Source: Heterobasidion occidentale
Taxonomy: Eukaryota > Basidiomycota > Agaricomycetes > Russulales > Bondarzewiaceae
Assembly (NCBI GenBank): GCA_039111635.1
Contig: JBCAQO010000001.1
Span: forward strand, 992,001-1,056,000
DNA: 64,000 nt
Reading direction: 5' to 3'
Both the position numbers and the translations under genes were made by a program. Of the stretch, positions 1 through 10,659 are shown piece after piece (within the stretch, counting starts at the first letter, position 1; each line of letters opens with the position of its first letter). The notes under the pieces are model-generated. The model was given only the letters and a program-made list of their open reading frames with translations. It did no database searches and was not told where the DNA came from.

Positions 1-714
1 GTGAACCGGCGTTAGTGTATAAGAAGATGCTTCGAGAGGAGTCAGGACAGCCGGCGAAACATACCTGACATATGGTTGGAGTAAATAGAAGAAGGATTAG
101 AGACGCTCAGCGTGACGGTTTGGAGCCGCACAGCATGCTGGCTTGTATATATGCGGACGTACCTGCAGAATCTGGAAATACTAGCGCCTATGCGCGTCAA
201 CACCTATCAAGAGTGTGCTGGTGCGCTTAAGTATCTTCCACTGGATACATTTGGCCTTTTCATGAGTCACTAGTCAGACCTAGCGACCGCCTACCTCGAT
301 GAGTCGAGCAAATTTCAAGATTGAGTGGATTCCTTTGGGTGAGGCCCATGCGTGGTGGCGCGCTGGGCCGGGAAGCATCGCGGTTAGGAGGAGCCGGGCT
401 TACTGCTCGGGTCATTACGGCCCGCAACCTGCGGATATCTGCGGATATCCACGGGGAAGTCACAGAGTAGTCACAGTCGTATGCAACGCAATTTGGTTCT
501 CTCTGAATCTACGACACCGCAATAGCATTCGCTCATTAGATTCATATAACCCGACTTAAGTTTGGTGATAGCCCGCAGATAAAATGGCAGTTGTACAATG
601 TGGTCTAGGATTGCCGGAGATGGATTCGGGGTGACTGCATTGACCGTGGGTGCATAAGCACCATATGTCGCGATTTCTAAGATTGGATGCCAAACAGAAT
701 GTGAGTACACAGAT
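1..714. other. 5' flank of the quinone oxidoreductase gene
   Basis: No convincing gene is visible here. The stretch should hold the promoter of the oxidoreductase that starts at 715. On the minus strand near 74-84 there is an ATG followed at once by a good splice donor (ATGTCAG then GTATGT). This could be the first exon of a divergent gene running off the left edge, but six or seven coding bases cannot be verified from the window alone. Confidence 0.4.
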
Positions 715-2121
715 ATGCTACGGTCTGTCTTCCGGCTAACGCAGGTTGCCCGCCAACTCTCGTCGTCGCCATTGTCCTTGAAGCTCAGAATGCCGTACCC
801 CTCCACTGTAAAAGCCGTCGCGATCGCTAAAACAGGCGGGTTTGAGGTCATCGAGGACATGACTCTTCCCTTCCCGAAGCAAAAGCCAGGGGACGTGCTT
901 GTGAAGGTTTGTGTAGTGTGTAAGAGTTGGAAATGAGACTGAGGCGCTGATTTCGCTCGATCTCATGTTTTGCCGCTATGAAGGTTCAATACGCCGGTGT
1001 CAATTTCATCGACACTTACTTCAGGTGGGGATATCGCTTTGATGACCATTCGTCTCCATTCGAACATCGCATAACAGAGCCGGTGTATACCCTACCCCCT
1101 TCTTGCCTTTCCACATGGCGAAGGAGATATCCGGCGTCGTCGCTGAGCTTCCCACGGATGAGGCGACGCTAAACAATGAGGTATACAAGAAGCGCAATTT
1201 GAGAAAAGGCGATAGGATTGCAGCGGCAAGTCAAACGTTTGATCTATCAGCATCTCTATCTCATGCGACATCTAGGATCTTTTGGGCGGCTTGCAAGAGT
1301 ATGTCACGGTCCCGTGGGACGCCGTGTATCCTATTCCGAAGGATGTCTCCAATCGGGTCGCTGCAGCCGTCCTCCTGCAGGGAATCACTGCTTTGTCTTT
1401 GATGACAGAGTCGCACAATGTCCAGAATGGAGAGACAATTCTTATTCACACCGTTGCTGGTGGTGTCGGTTTACTCATGGCCCAAGTCGCAAAAGCTCGA
1501 GGCGCAACCGTTATTGGAACGACATCTACTCCGGAGAAGGCAGGGTTAGCGAAGGCTCACGGTGCTGACCATGTCATCTTGTACAAGAATGAAAACACGG
1601 TCGAGCGTGTCTTGCAACTCACCAACGGCCAAGGGCCTCATGTCATCTATGACGGCGTAGGCAAGGACACGTAAGTAGTTAATTAAGGGAAATTGCAAAC
1701 TCGACGTATTCATTTGCCTCCACATAGCTTTGAAGATGATCTTAAAATGATCAGACGCAAGGGAACACTTGTCTCTTTTGGGAATGCCTCCGGCCTTGTA
1801 CCGCCGTTCTCTATTGTCAGACTCAACCAGAAGAACCTCAAGTTGCTTCGTCCGACGTATGCCTGCGCTCTCCACTCGATCATTGCCGACTGCATGCTGA
1901 CGCTTCTTTGTGTTGTTTGCAGAGAGACAAACTACACTGTGACTTTGGAAGAACGTGAATACTACGGAGCACAGCTTTTCGATTTGATCTCGAAGGGTGA
2001 TCTGAAGATCAACATCTTCGGAGATTACCCATTCACAGCAGAGGGCGTTCGCCAGGCGCAACTTGATCTCACTGGAGGCAAGACGACTGGAAAGCTCGTA
2101 ATCAAGGTGTCAGATGAGTGA
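715..2121 (+). CDS. ZTA1: Zeta-crystallin-like NADPH:quinone oxidoreductase
   Basis: This is a medium-chain reductase of the quinone oxidoreductase family, which reduces quinones with NADPH. Visible landmarks are GVNFIDTYFRAGVYP near the N-terminus, GGLQEYVTVPWDAVYPI, and the Rossmann glycine motif HTVAGGVGLLMAQVAKARGA with GADHVI after it. No zinc-binding cysteines typical of alcohol dehydrogenases are seen, as expected. I read six exons: 715-906, 984-1024, 1078-1225, 1276-1670, 1728-1856 and 1923-2121. They sum to 1,104 nt, giving 367 residues in frame. The intron at 1226-1275 is GC-AG. The first about 25 residues are rich in Arg and Ser and lack acids, so a mitochondrial presequence is likely; ATG 790 (MPYPSTVKAV) is an alternative start for a cytosolic form. 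The family assignment is firm; the physiological substrate is unknown. Confidence 0.9.
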
Positions 2122-2466
2122 AATGATGGGGCAGGGATGGATTGATGAAGACCTGTATGAATACATTGATACGCACCGAATGTAGGCTACTTGAGAGGAG
2201 GAATTGCTGTTTCGAAACGTGGAGCGGACACTGGTCGTTGCTGCGTGCCGACAACGAGATTCGGGAAGCCCGCGCTTACCAAAAAGGGCAAGCGGAAGCG
2301 CTATTACTGCACCTTGGAATGCTGCCAGTGTGTCTGAAAGGTTCTTGACAGGAAGAGGCGGGCCTTCTTTCTCTTGTTCTGCCACCACAACCACCACAAC
2401 CACCACCCTCATTCATTCTCATTTCTTGTCAAAGCCTGCCAACAAATCTCTTGACTTCTTGTTTTT
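2122..2466. promoter_or_regulatory. Intergenic region between oxidoreductase and TBC gene
   Basis: This 345-nt stretch separates two genes on the same strand and should contain the terminator of the first and the promoter of the second. A CCA/ACC-rich repeat lies near 2383-2408, followed by a pyrimidine-rich leader (tcattctcatttcttgtc) just before the ATG at 2467. Such leaders are usual before fungal start codons. No other element is recognised. Confidence 0.35.
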
Positions 2467-4761
2467 ATGGATGCACCTCATCTCGTGCTTGTCCCGCCCA
2501 GCCCTCGTTATCCCACCTCCTCGTCTCCAAGCCCCCCGCCTTCAACAGTTCGCACAGCCCCCCCAACTCCAGAACTAACTTACTCCTCCATCGAGCAAGA
2601 GCGTAGCTCTTCGGAAACCATAGTCTCCATCTATTCGATGTATGGTGACGAAAGCAATAGCCTGTCTCCCGACATTCCTTCGAAGGGCGTGAGTGCATCC
2701 CTCGACCGCTACTCCGTTTACCGTGATTCCCCACGGAGTACCAGCCACAACTCCCACGAAGGCTCTGCGTACTATAGTGCCACATCAGACAACTACCACG
2801 CTAGTCGACGCAGTACACCTGTGCACCGGGCATCCGCTGCTACCACGACATGGTCGGCTGGAAGTCGCTCTTCATCCGGCGAGACTGGTTCGCCTTACTT
2901 GGGCATCACTGTCCCAGACGAAGGCTCTCCCCACCAGAGGGGTTCTAGATACAGACTCAACTCAACTCACTCTTCCAAGCACATATCCCTTGACGAGGAC
3001 TCTAAGCCCTTGCCGGCCCGCCCGCGACACCTCGTTCCTTCAACCCCTCACAATCGATCGCCTTCGCATTCCCACTCCTCGCTTCCAAATGGCAATGCGT
3101 CCCACCAACAGCGTTCGTCCGTACATACATCCCCCCAGCCGACAGCACAGCGTCATATCTCGACGGCGTCTTCCACGTCTGCCCCCTCCACCAGCGCATC
3201 CCCTTCGCACAACACGAGTCCAGCATTGAGCAAGAAGAACAGCAAACTGTCTATTGCCCGCTCGGAGGGCGAGGATCCAGATTCATTCCACGTCAGGAGC
3301 ACTTATGCACGCCTCGACGTCTTTGGAGTGAAAGGTGATGGCTATGAAGAGGGTATCGAGCGAACCCGTGCTCGGGTAGGGCCGAACCGAGCTAGTGAGA
3401 TTTTGGCCGCGAACGCCGTTGGCGACGAGGCTGAGAAAAAGCGGGAGTTGACATCACAGGAGATCGAGATGTTGGCCGGTCTCGACCGGTGAGCTTCCTC
3501 TTCCGTTCATTCTCTCGAGAGCTAAAATTGACCGTGCAAAAGTTACGGATTCATTACCACCCCATCCCATGACCGTTTAGTGCTCCTCCCGGCAACTGCT
3601 TTCACAAAACCTTTTGCTCGCATAGCCAATCCTGTCGTGAATGGGACCCCGAATCCGACCATTCTAAAGTCTATTCCTCCCCCTCCTCCTCCAACGCACG
3701 AAGTCGTGAGAATGGAAAAGTGGGGGCGTATGCTCGAACCACAATCTCGTGATCGCGGAGGAAACATCGAGACTTGGGGTCTTCGGGCTCCGAAGGAGCA
3801 CAAGTTGTCTCGGCGCACTTATAAGGGCATCCCAGATCGATGGAGAAGTGCCGCATGGCAGTTGCTCATGAGCCGATACTCCAAGACTAGCAAGGAAGAA
3901 CTTCGAGCGCTAGAGGACGAATACTTGCAGGCCTTGGAAAAACCTTCGTCGTATGACATTCAGATCGACCTGGATGTTCCAAGAACCATTAGTGGACACG
4001 TCTTATTTCGGACTAGATATGGACTTGGGTTGGTTTTCTTGCCGTCGTTACCAAAGATTTGAGGCTGACGAAGCTTCAGCCAACGCTCGTTGTTCCATGT
4101 CCTCCACAGCTTCTCCTTGCGCTGTTCGGAATGCGGGTATTGTCAAGGCATGGGTCCCATTGCAGTCATGCTTCTGTGCTATTTTGAGCCGGAACGCGCA
4201 TATGCTTCCCTCGTGCAACTCCACGATAAGTACCGCATGCACACCATCTTCAGCCCTGGGTTCCCTGGCCTCCTCGAGTCGATATTCGTGCAGGAACGCC
4301 TCATGCAAGAGATGATGCCGAATGTCTATGCTGCTTTCAAGACGCACACGATATCCACTACATCATATGCAACCAAATGGTACATCACCCTCTTCGCAAA
4401 CTCTGTGCCATTCCAGACGCTGCTTCGTTTATGGGATGTCTTCTTGCTGGAGGGTCCCGACCTTTTCGTTGTCGTCGCTATATCCATCATCTGGACTTAT
4501 CGAGGTGGGTGGTCGATCAACTCAAAATCATTAGGTATTCTGACCCACACTTTCCTAGACCACATCACGTCCAGCCAAGCCAGCTTTGAGACCATTCTTT
4601 CTCTACTTTCCTCTTTTTTCGTCCCTGAAGACGAGAACGGAATGATGCTTTGGATCAGTAAAGTACTTGAAGTCCAGAAGCTCCGATCGGATATCCGGTC
4701 GTGGAGAGAAGAGTGGAAAGGTCTCGTGGCTTCGGGGAGGGACGGGCAGGCTCTCCTATGA
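2467..4761 (+). CDS. TBC-domain Rab GTPase-activating protein
   Basis: This is a RabGAP that speeds GTP hydrolysis by a Rab GTPase and so acts in vesicle traffic. The first half (exon 2467-3488) is a Ser/Thr/Pro-rich, probably disordered region. The TBC domain follows, with RRTYKGIPDRWRSAAWQLLM, the Arg-finger motif IDLDVPRT and the Gln-finger motif GYCQGM, then RLWDVFLLEG. Both catalytic fingers are intact, so activity is expected. Introns at 3489-3542 and 4029-4079 join to a 2,190-nt CDS (729 residues). The MEKWGRML segment before the domain resembles the TBC1D10/EVI5 branch, but the target Rab cannot be told from sequence. A 30-nt GT-AG-like stretch at 4505-4534 is in frame and too short for an intron, so I kept it as coding. 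Confidence 0.9.
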
Positions 4762-5788
4762 CATTGCTTTCACCATAGTGCGGCCGCTGTCCCGACGGAT
4801 ATCTTTCTTTGCGGGTCTTATCAATTCGTCCTTCTTGGCTCTTGTTTTCCATCTCAGCATCGTTTCTCCTCCTTTGCATTGACATCGGTCTCTAAGAGTT
4901 ATTTAATTTCCATCCGTGCATCCCGGCATTCACTCACTCGCTGCCTCGCATCATTGACTGTCACTTGCATATGTCTACGAATCGTACGACACTCCTGCAT
5001 CCTCTGGACTGGTGCAATATCTCACGTCTTCGGTTATCTATGATTTCATTGCTCCCTCGACACCTGAACCTCCTAATTATAGTGCGGCATGTATTTACAA
5101 GCCAATAATCAGACGAAGAGCCTGTCACGGGGTGCGCCAACTGCGCTCCTCGACGCTTCTGTTCGTTCCTTCGCGGTTTGCTCTAGATCTTTTCGTCCCC
5201 TTCTTCTAAAGATGGTACTCACGGTCAGCAGACATGTTGTTTGATGAAGTGCAACCCCGCGCACTTGGGCACCCTTCCATTTCTAGACAAAAACATTGCC
5301 TCGAGGATCCCATTCGGGCAGTCCTTGTATTTTGTCTCCTAATCGAATCGCGACGCGATCACGCCAATGTAAGTGTATATAAACGTACACAATAGGGAAT
5401 GTCAAAGAGACAACAGGGCCGCCTGGTTCTTGTACGACGACCGTTCTTCCTTGTCCATTCTCCCAACGACACTTTACCACACGTTCACGGAACAGGTCCC
5501 GACACAATTAGGAAGGCACTGCTTATTCTCTAGCAGGTTCACCAGACCTCAGCACCGTTGCTGCCTCCAAGATACCGTCTTAAATCCACACCCCGGACTC
5601 CTTCACCTCTACCCCAGGCTTAACCACCTTCATTGCGCTTGCTGTTGGCTACGTTTTCGAGCGTTGTCTCCTGATCGGTATCTTCATCCTACTTGCAAGT
5701 CTTGCATCCAACCTCTTCACGTGCACCATTATACCACATCCCAATAATCAGTATCAAGTCTCTACCACCAACTAATACACACATTGTC
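4762..5788. promoter_or_regulatory. Long intergenic region with TATA box upstream of small-protein gene
   Basis: No gene is visible in this kilobase. It holds the 3' end of the TBC gene and the promoter of the short gene at 5789. A clear TATA element (tatataaa) lies at about 5375-5382, followed by about 400 nt that are pyrimidine-rich. This implies an unusually long 5' leader for a 72-residue protein. The open frame 5373-5747 in this leader has an unlikely composition and is probably not translated. Confidence 0.45.
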
Positions 5789-6007
5789 ATGTCATCCTAC
5801 AACTACACCACTTCACCCGCCTCTCCGACGACCTCTTTCTTCCCCACGGGTCCTTCGGCACCACATGCCTTCTCAACGATGCACCAATCCCCGCGCGACC
5901 AGTACTCGATGTACGCGACGTTAGCGTCTACGGTGCAAGGTGGGCAGAATGGACAGCTGGGGAGCACGGGAGGCAAAATCGCACAAAAGGGTTTTGGGAA
6001 GAAGTAG
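5789..6007 (+). CDS. Small Ser/Gly/Gln-rich protein of unknown function (72 aa)
   Basis: This is a short single-exon gene. The protein begins MSSYNYTTSPASPTTSFFPT, continues with a SPRDQYSMYA segment and ends with TGGKIAQKGFGKK. It has no membrane segment and no signal peptide. The Ser/Thr-Pro N-terminus and the basic Gly-Phe-Gly-Lys-Lys tail suggest a disordered polypeptide. From memory, short proteins of this style occur in other mushroom-forming fungi, but I cannot name a family and assign no function. The ATG at 5789 was chosen because the upstream in-frame codons belong to the leader. Its position after a TATA box and a long leader suggests a strongly regulated or highly expressed gene, which is an inference. 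Confidence 0.6.
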   Translation: MSSYNYTTSPASPTTSFFPTGPSAPHAFSTMHQSPRDQYSMYATLASTVQGGQNGQLGSTGGKIAQKGFGKK

Positions 6008-6492
6008 CGGGGGATAGTCTGTGCTTCGAGACGGAATCAAAGCATGCACAAGGGGAGGGGTGATATATAGAGCATGGTGACGTCGGGCCGCTTGTGAGGC
6101 TCGGGCGGTTATTCATGTCTCAGTCGCGGGACACGAACTAGGAGAGAGGAGGTACGGCGACCCGGTCGTGTTTCAGCGTTGATCGTTGTCACACTCGCAT
6201 TCGACATTCTACCCTGTATATTTTATCGCACAGCTCCACTGTATCATAGACCAGGTTGTATCGTATATCTTATTTTTTGGGGGCTTCCCCTCAACGCTGG
6301 CATCCTTTCGGGGGGGGACAGACTTGCGTCGAACGCGTCCTGTCGCGTCAATATTGTCACGTGAAGCGCGAATGGGACTCGTGATTGAACCAGGCGCGCG
6401 GTCCTTGCGGTCCGTTGCGCTGAGCAGTCCGTCTTTCTTCACCTCAAGCAACACACCAGCACCAACAAATACCCCCACGAACAGCATCGTCA
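6008..6492. promoter_or_regulatory. Intergenic region upstream of the ING gene
   Basis: This 485-nt stretch lies between two plus-strand genes. It contains the 3' untranslated region of the small protein gene and the promoter and leader of the ING gene. A run of T followed by G (tattttttggggg) at about 6269-6282 and a G run at 6310-6317 stand out. The last 60 nt are CA/CT-rich as in fungal leaders. No specific binding site can be supported. Confidence 0.3.
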
Positions 6493-7880
6493 ATGCCAAT
6501 GACCTCCGACACAGTCGCCCTCACCGCGGCTTATTCTCTTTCTCTCCTGTCTGAATACGCACACACCTTGGATACCCTACCCCTCGACCTCTCGAAGCAG
6601 TTCGCTGACTTACGCGAACTCGATGCTGTTCTCTCTGCATCCATGCACACCATCACCGCTAAGGTCAACCGCCTTATTGACATGATCGAGCACGACACAC
6701 AGCCCAAGGAGTCCCGGCTCTGGCTTCTCGCCGAGATCGCAGAGGAGGCACAGCGGTTGAAGCTGGGTGGGGAGGACAAAATTCGAGTGGCGTCTCAGGC
6801 TGCGGACGGCCTTAGAGGGCACCACGACCACCTTGCTAATCTCTTACAGCATATACCCAGCTTCGACACCTCGGTCTTACAGCGCAAGACGGTATACCCT
6901 CACGTAGCTCCGCGCTCCTACGCTCCCACCTCCATGTACGAAGGCGGGCGAAGGAGACGAGGTGCCCTCTTGAATGGGTCCTCCGGCGACCAAACCCCCG
7001 CGAAGAAGAGGCGCATCGCTAGAGACGACGACATAGAAGGATCCGTCAGTCGGACCCCGCGCGGAGACCGCGTCGGCGATAGCAGCGCGCCGCAGAGGCC
7101 CAAGAACGGCAGCCGCGCAAGGAAGTGCGTTCCCTTCTCTCATATACGCCCTTCATCCGCGTGCTCATCAATACATTTCAAACGTACGTTGTGGCCTGTA
7201 GAAATGACCGCCAGCCATCCCCTGCAGAGTCTGTTCTCTCCGTAATTTCCCACCAGCCTCAACAAAGCCTCCCTGTCTCCCGGATCACCAGCCGTTTGGT
7301 ACCCACCAACAAACGGGCTCGTCCATCTGTAGACCCATCCGCACCGAAGGACATTCCAAACGCCCCACCGGCCGCTTCGCATCCCTCCCTCCCACCGCCG
7401 TACGCTTCAGTCTCAACATTCCCCGGGCCCGGGTGGTCCGGGCCGGTGCACGCACAGCTGCAGGGCCCTGGAATGCCCGTCGCCCGAAACGTCGTACCCA
7501 CCCCTGCCACTCTGATTGGTCCTGGCGTAGAAGGCACGGCCCCCATTCAATCCGGCGGCGAGGGTGAAGAAGCAGATGATGGGAAATTGTACTGCTGGTG
7601 TAACGGACCGAGCCACGGCGTCATGATCGCGTGCGACGACACAGAGTGTGAGAAAGAATGGGTATGTTCTGTTTCTGAGCACAACAGTTGTTTTTTGACG
7701 TGTTGTCTGTGGTTGCAGTTCCATCTTGGGTGCATCGGCCTCGAGGTTCTCCCCAAGGGAGCTTGGTACTGCGACACATGTAAAGGCAAGAAGAAGAACC
7801 AGCGTGGGGGGCGTGGAACAAAACGACGAAGTGGTGCACGGTCCGGCGCGAGGGTTGCTTCGGCGGCGTCCACTGCATGA
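6493..7880 (+). CDS. ING-family histone reader with C-terminal PHD finger
   Basis: ING proteins are subunits of histone acetyltransferase or deacetylase complexes and read H3K4 methylation in the nucleus. The N-terminal helical ING domain is visible in YAHTLDTLPLDLSKQFADLR and the following 90 residues. A long basic and disordered linker contains a likely nuclear signal (PAKKRRIAR). The PHD finger starts at YCWCNGPSHGVMIACDD and ends GAWYCDTC, with the Cys4-His-Cys3 ligands in place; the chain closes with a basic GTKRRSGARSGAR tail. Exons 6493-7124, 7202-7661 and 7719-7880 sum to 1,254 nt (417 residues). The second intron interrupts the PHD finger. Which of Yng1, Yng2 or Pho23 is the ortholog cannot be decided by eye. 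Confidence 0.9.
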
Positions 7881-8110
7881 ATGTAGCGGCTCTACGCTGC
7901 TTGATGATACACCCCTACAGTCTGTATCAATCAGTGATGTTTTGTGCTAGTTATTGTCTGCTTCTTTGTTTCTCCGCGTTATTGATGGCACACTATTCTA
8001 TCATCTGAACTGGGAATAAAACAGAAGAGTAGCCCAAGAAATTACGGGAGAAAGAACAGATATAAGCATGACATAATGTACACACAATCCCAACTGTGAC
8101 TCGCAAACAG

Positions 8111-10373
8111 TCAGCGTCTCTTGGAGTCCCTCCTGTCATCGCTCGGCGATCGCTCTCGACGCTTGCTGCAGAGAAGAAGACCTGAGTAAAGCGGTTCTTA
8201 CGCTGCAGAAAAGTGCACTCACCGACCGACCCTCTCATCGTGTTCGCCTAGCGGCATACTACCGCCTCTGTCCTGGCCTCCGCCATAGTCCAAACCATCA
8301 ACCGCTTGGGCATTATTATCCCGATCCTTGTATTTGTTCTGATTACGAGGCCCGGTGGGCACGTTAGGTGGAAGCGGGGACGCAGGTCGAATAGGCACAT
8401 TTGGAGGGCCTGCAGAGCACGTCGTCAGGGATGGACGATTAAGCACGCTGTAGAGATTTCTATAGTATTGTAGACGTCCTCATACCTCTGCCTCTGGGAG
8501 CATACCCAACGCGACCGCGAGGTCCTGGATTTATACCCCGCCCTCTAAACTGGTTCGGCGTGCCACCGCGAGGTCCACTCCCAACGGGCACTGGCGGGGG
8601 CGCTGCAGGTGCCTCCATGTTGGGATACATTTGCGCCTGCATCGCATTTGGGTCCTGTATGAAGTAGAAACGGCGATTTGATGAGGCCTTATCTCACCCA
8701 CGAACAAAAACGAAGCGACGCACTTGCATGCCGTACTCGGGGCCCATCCCCATTCCATTCATATTCATCCCCCCGGGCGGTCCCCCTTGTGGATATCCCT
8801 CGCCCATCCCTTGCTCTTGTTGCGGGTTTTGTACCTGCCCTGAACCGTCGACCATACCCATGTCGCCACCCATCCCGACCATCATGGGGCCCATCATCCC
8901 CTGCATGCTCATATCTCCGGGTCCCATCATGCCGTTCATGCCTGGCATCATCTGGCCACCCCCGCCATTTGCCATCATAGCAGTCGACCCCGCCATGACC
9001 ATGGTGCGAATCTCGGGAGGGAGCTGTGTGAGCTGGTCTTCTGGCATCCCAGCGAAGTTCTGCCATGTGTTCACCATCAATGTTAGCATGAGTAGTACAG
9101 ACGAGAGCTATATATAATTTCGTTGCGCGCACCAGAACATTTGCCTTCAGAACACCAGCCAAGTCGCCAACCTCTCGCCTGCGGAAACAATACGCCTCCC
9201 AACTAATTTCGTCAAACCCATAATTGAACCAGTCACTGATATCAGAGCCTGGGCGTCTCCATGGCTTCTCCGCCATATTTGCGATGTCGACTTCAAGAAT
9301 CGAGCGTCCATCGAGTGTTCCAGGAACTGACGGGTTGATCAACGGATGAGAAGGGGGTGCGGTAACGGGAGGTAACGTGGAAGGATCAGGACCGTCTTCG
9401 ACTTTAGGCTGGGATGAGTCTGGAACAGATGCATGGACAGAAGATGTTTGGGATGTTGATGAGGTTATCTGTGAGGCGTGCTGCAAGGCATCGGTAGCAG
9501 GTTTTAGCGGACCGCCGCGTTCGCGCGGCGTGTACTCAGTCGTGAGTGATGGACCTGGTGGTTGAGGTCCAGCTGCGCAATGAGACAATATAAGTCTACA
9601 ACGAAGAAATTGTGAAGAAGTTGAAAGGAAAACCTTTTGTGGGAGTGAATGTGGAGTTTGCAGGACGGTGAGCACCCGGTCGGTTTTGTGGTCTATTTAA
9701 CAGTTTTTTAAAATTTAATATAATGGCATGAAAGCACAGTGCGCACCGCAAGTCAAGTGAGCGTGAGGTGGGCTCCATGATGATCTCGACATCCTGGGGC
9801 TAATCTCAGCAGAGGATACGAAAAGGAAGTGATATAAACACACGTCTTCACTCTCATCGTCCTCTCCTTCTCCTTCGCCCTCTTCGTCTTCTTCAGCCTT
9901 CGGCTCGACTGAGCTGCTCATCTCGCGTTCCACCGAGCCATTGCCAGACCCATTACCGAGGCTGCTCTCGACGGACGCTTCCAGTTGAGCCACAGGGCTG
10001 TTGAAGTCTTCTCTCTTCGTGACTGGTATTCTATAAAAGATGGATGAGACACTGCGCGCTGAGCTTCAACGGACATATACGCACGGCTGTGGGACTAAAA
10101 CACACACACACAAATGGAGATGATGAGCAACGCGTCTCGTTTTATTGCAAACCAGCAGCTAGAATACAAGGGCCCGAATACTTTCCGACCTCGCGAGAAA
10201 CACAACTAGAGGCCACGGATTGCGAACGTGTTCTTACCAGACGTTTCGATGGGCGTAACGACCTGCGACTGAGTCGCTACTTGCGCACCGCTGGAGGAAC
10301 CGTACAGGAATTCATCGTCATCCCTGCAGATGGTTCAGAAAAACAATTGGAGAATATGCAGTTAAACTCACAT
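8111..10373 (-). CDS. FIP1: Fip1, pre-mRNA polyadenylation factor subunit
   Basis: Fip1 tethers poly(A) polymerase to the cleavage and polyadenylation factor in the nucleus. The hallmark PWRRPGSDISDWFNYGFDEI, followed by SWEAYCFRRRE, is intact. The N-terminus DDDEFLYGSSSG and a long acidic stretch (KAEEDEEGEGEGED) are typical. A Met/Gly-rich, then Arg/Gly-rich region follows, and the C-terminus is basic (KRRERSPSDDRRDSKRR). The gene has many short introns. The start codon is assembled by splicing: AT at 10373-10372 joins G at 10323 across a 48-nt intron, giving Met-Asp-Asp-Asp. The last exon begins after the intron following residue pair VG near 8220 and ends with TGA at 8113-8111. It is divergent to SNU114 with 286 nt between the starts and convergent with the ING gene. 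Exact boundaries of the third exon are less sure. Confidence 0.88.
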
Positions 10374-10659
10374 AATTGTCGAGTGTCTCAACACCACTTG
10401 GCGTGGTTGGCGTCGCAGAACTCAGTGGTAGCAAGCTGTAGCAAGGAAGGATAGCGTGGGAACTTCCATAGGTGGAATTCGCCTCATTCTCGTTCAGTCA
10501 GCAAGCGCGCTCATCCTCTCTCCCCTCCCCTCTCTGAGAGTCGCCAGTCGCTTGGCCTCACAGATTTCACAGTTTCTAAAGGCTCAAGAATTATTCTATT
10601 ATCCGCGCTGGCTCTTGAACAAACGACCGAACAGTGCTCTTATTGACTCATCCTCTGCA
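10374..10659. promoter_or_regulatory. Bidirectional promoter of FIP1 and SNU114
   Basis: The 286 nt between the two divergent start codons must serve both genes. The FIP1 leader runs through 10374-10450. The SNU114 side carries a pyrimidine-rich run (ctctctcccctcccctctctg) at about 10517-10537, as often found near fungal transcription starts. No TATA box is evident. Confidence 0.5.

Noticed and set aside
4505..4534. GT…AG stretch of 30 nt in the TBC gene.
   Set aside because: It is in frame, has no stop and is shorter than workable introns, so it was kept as coding.
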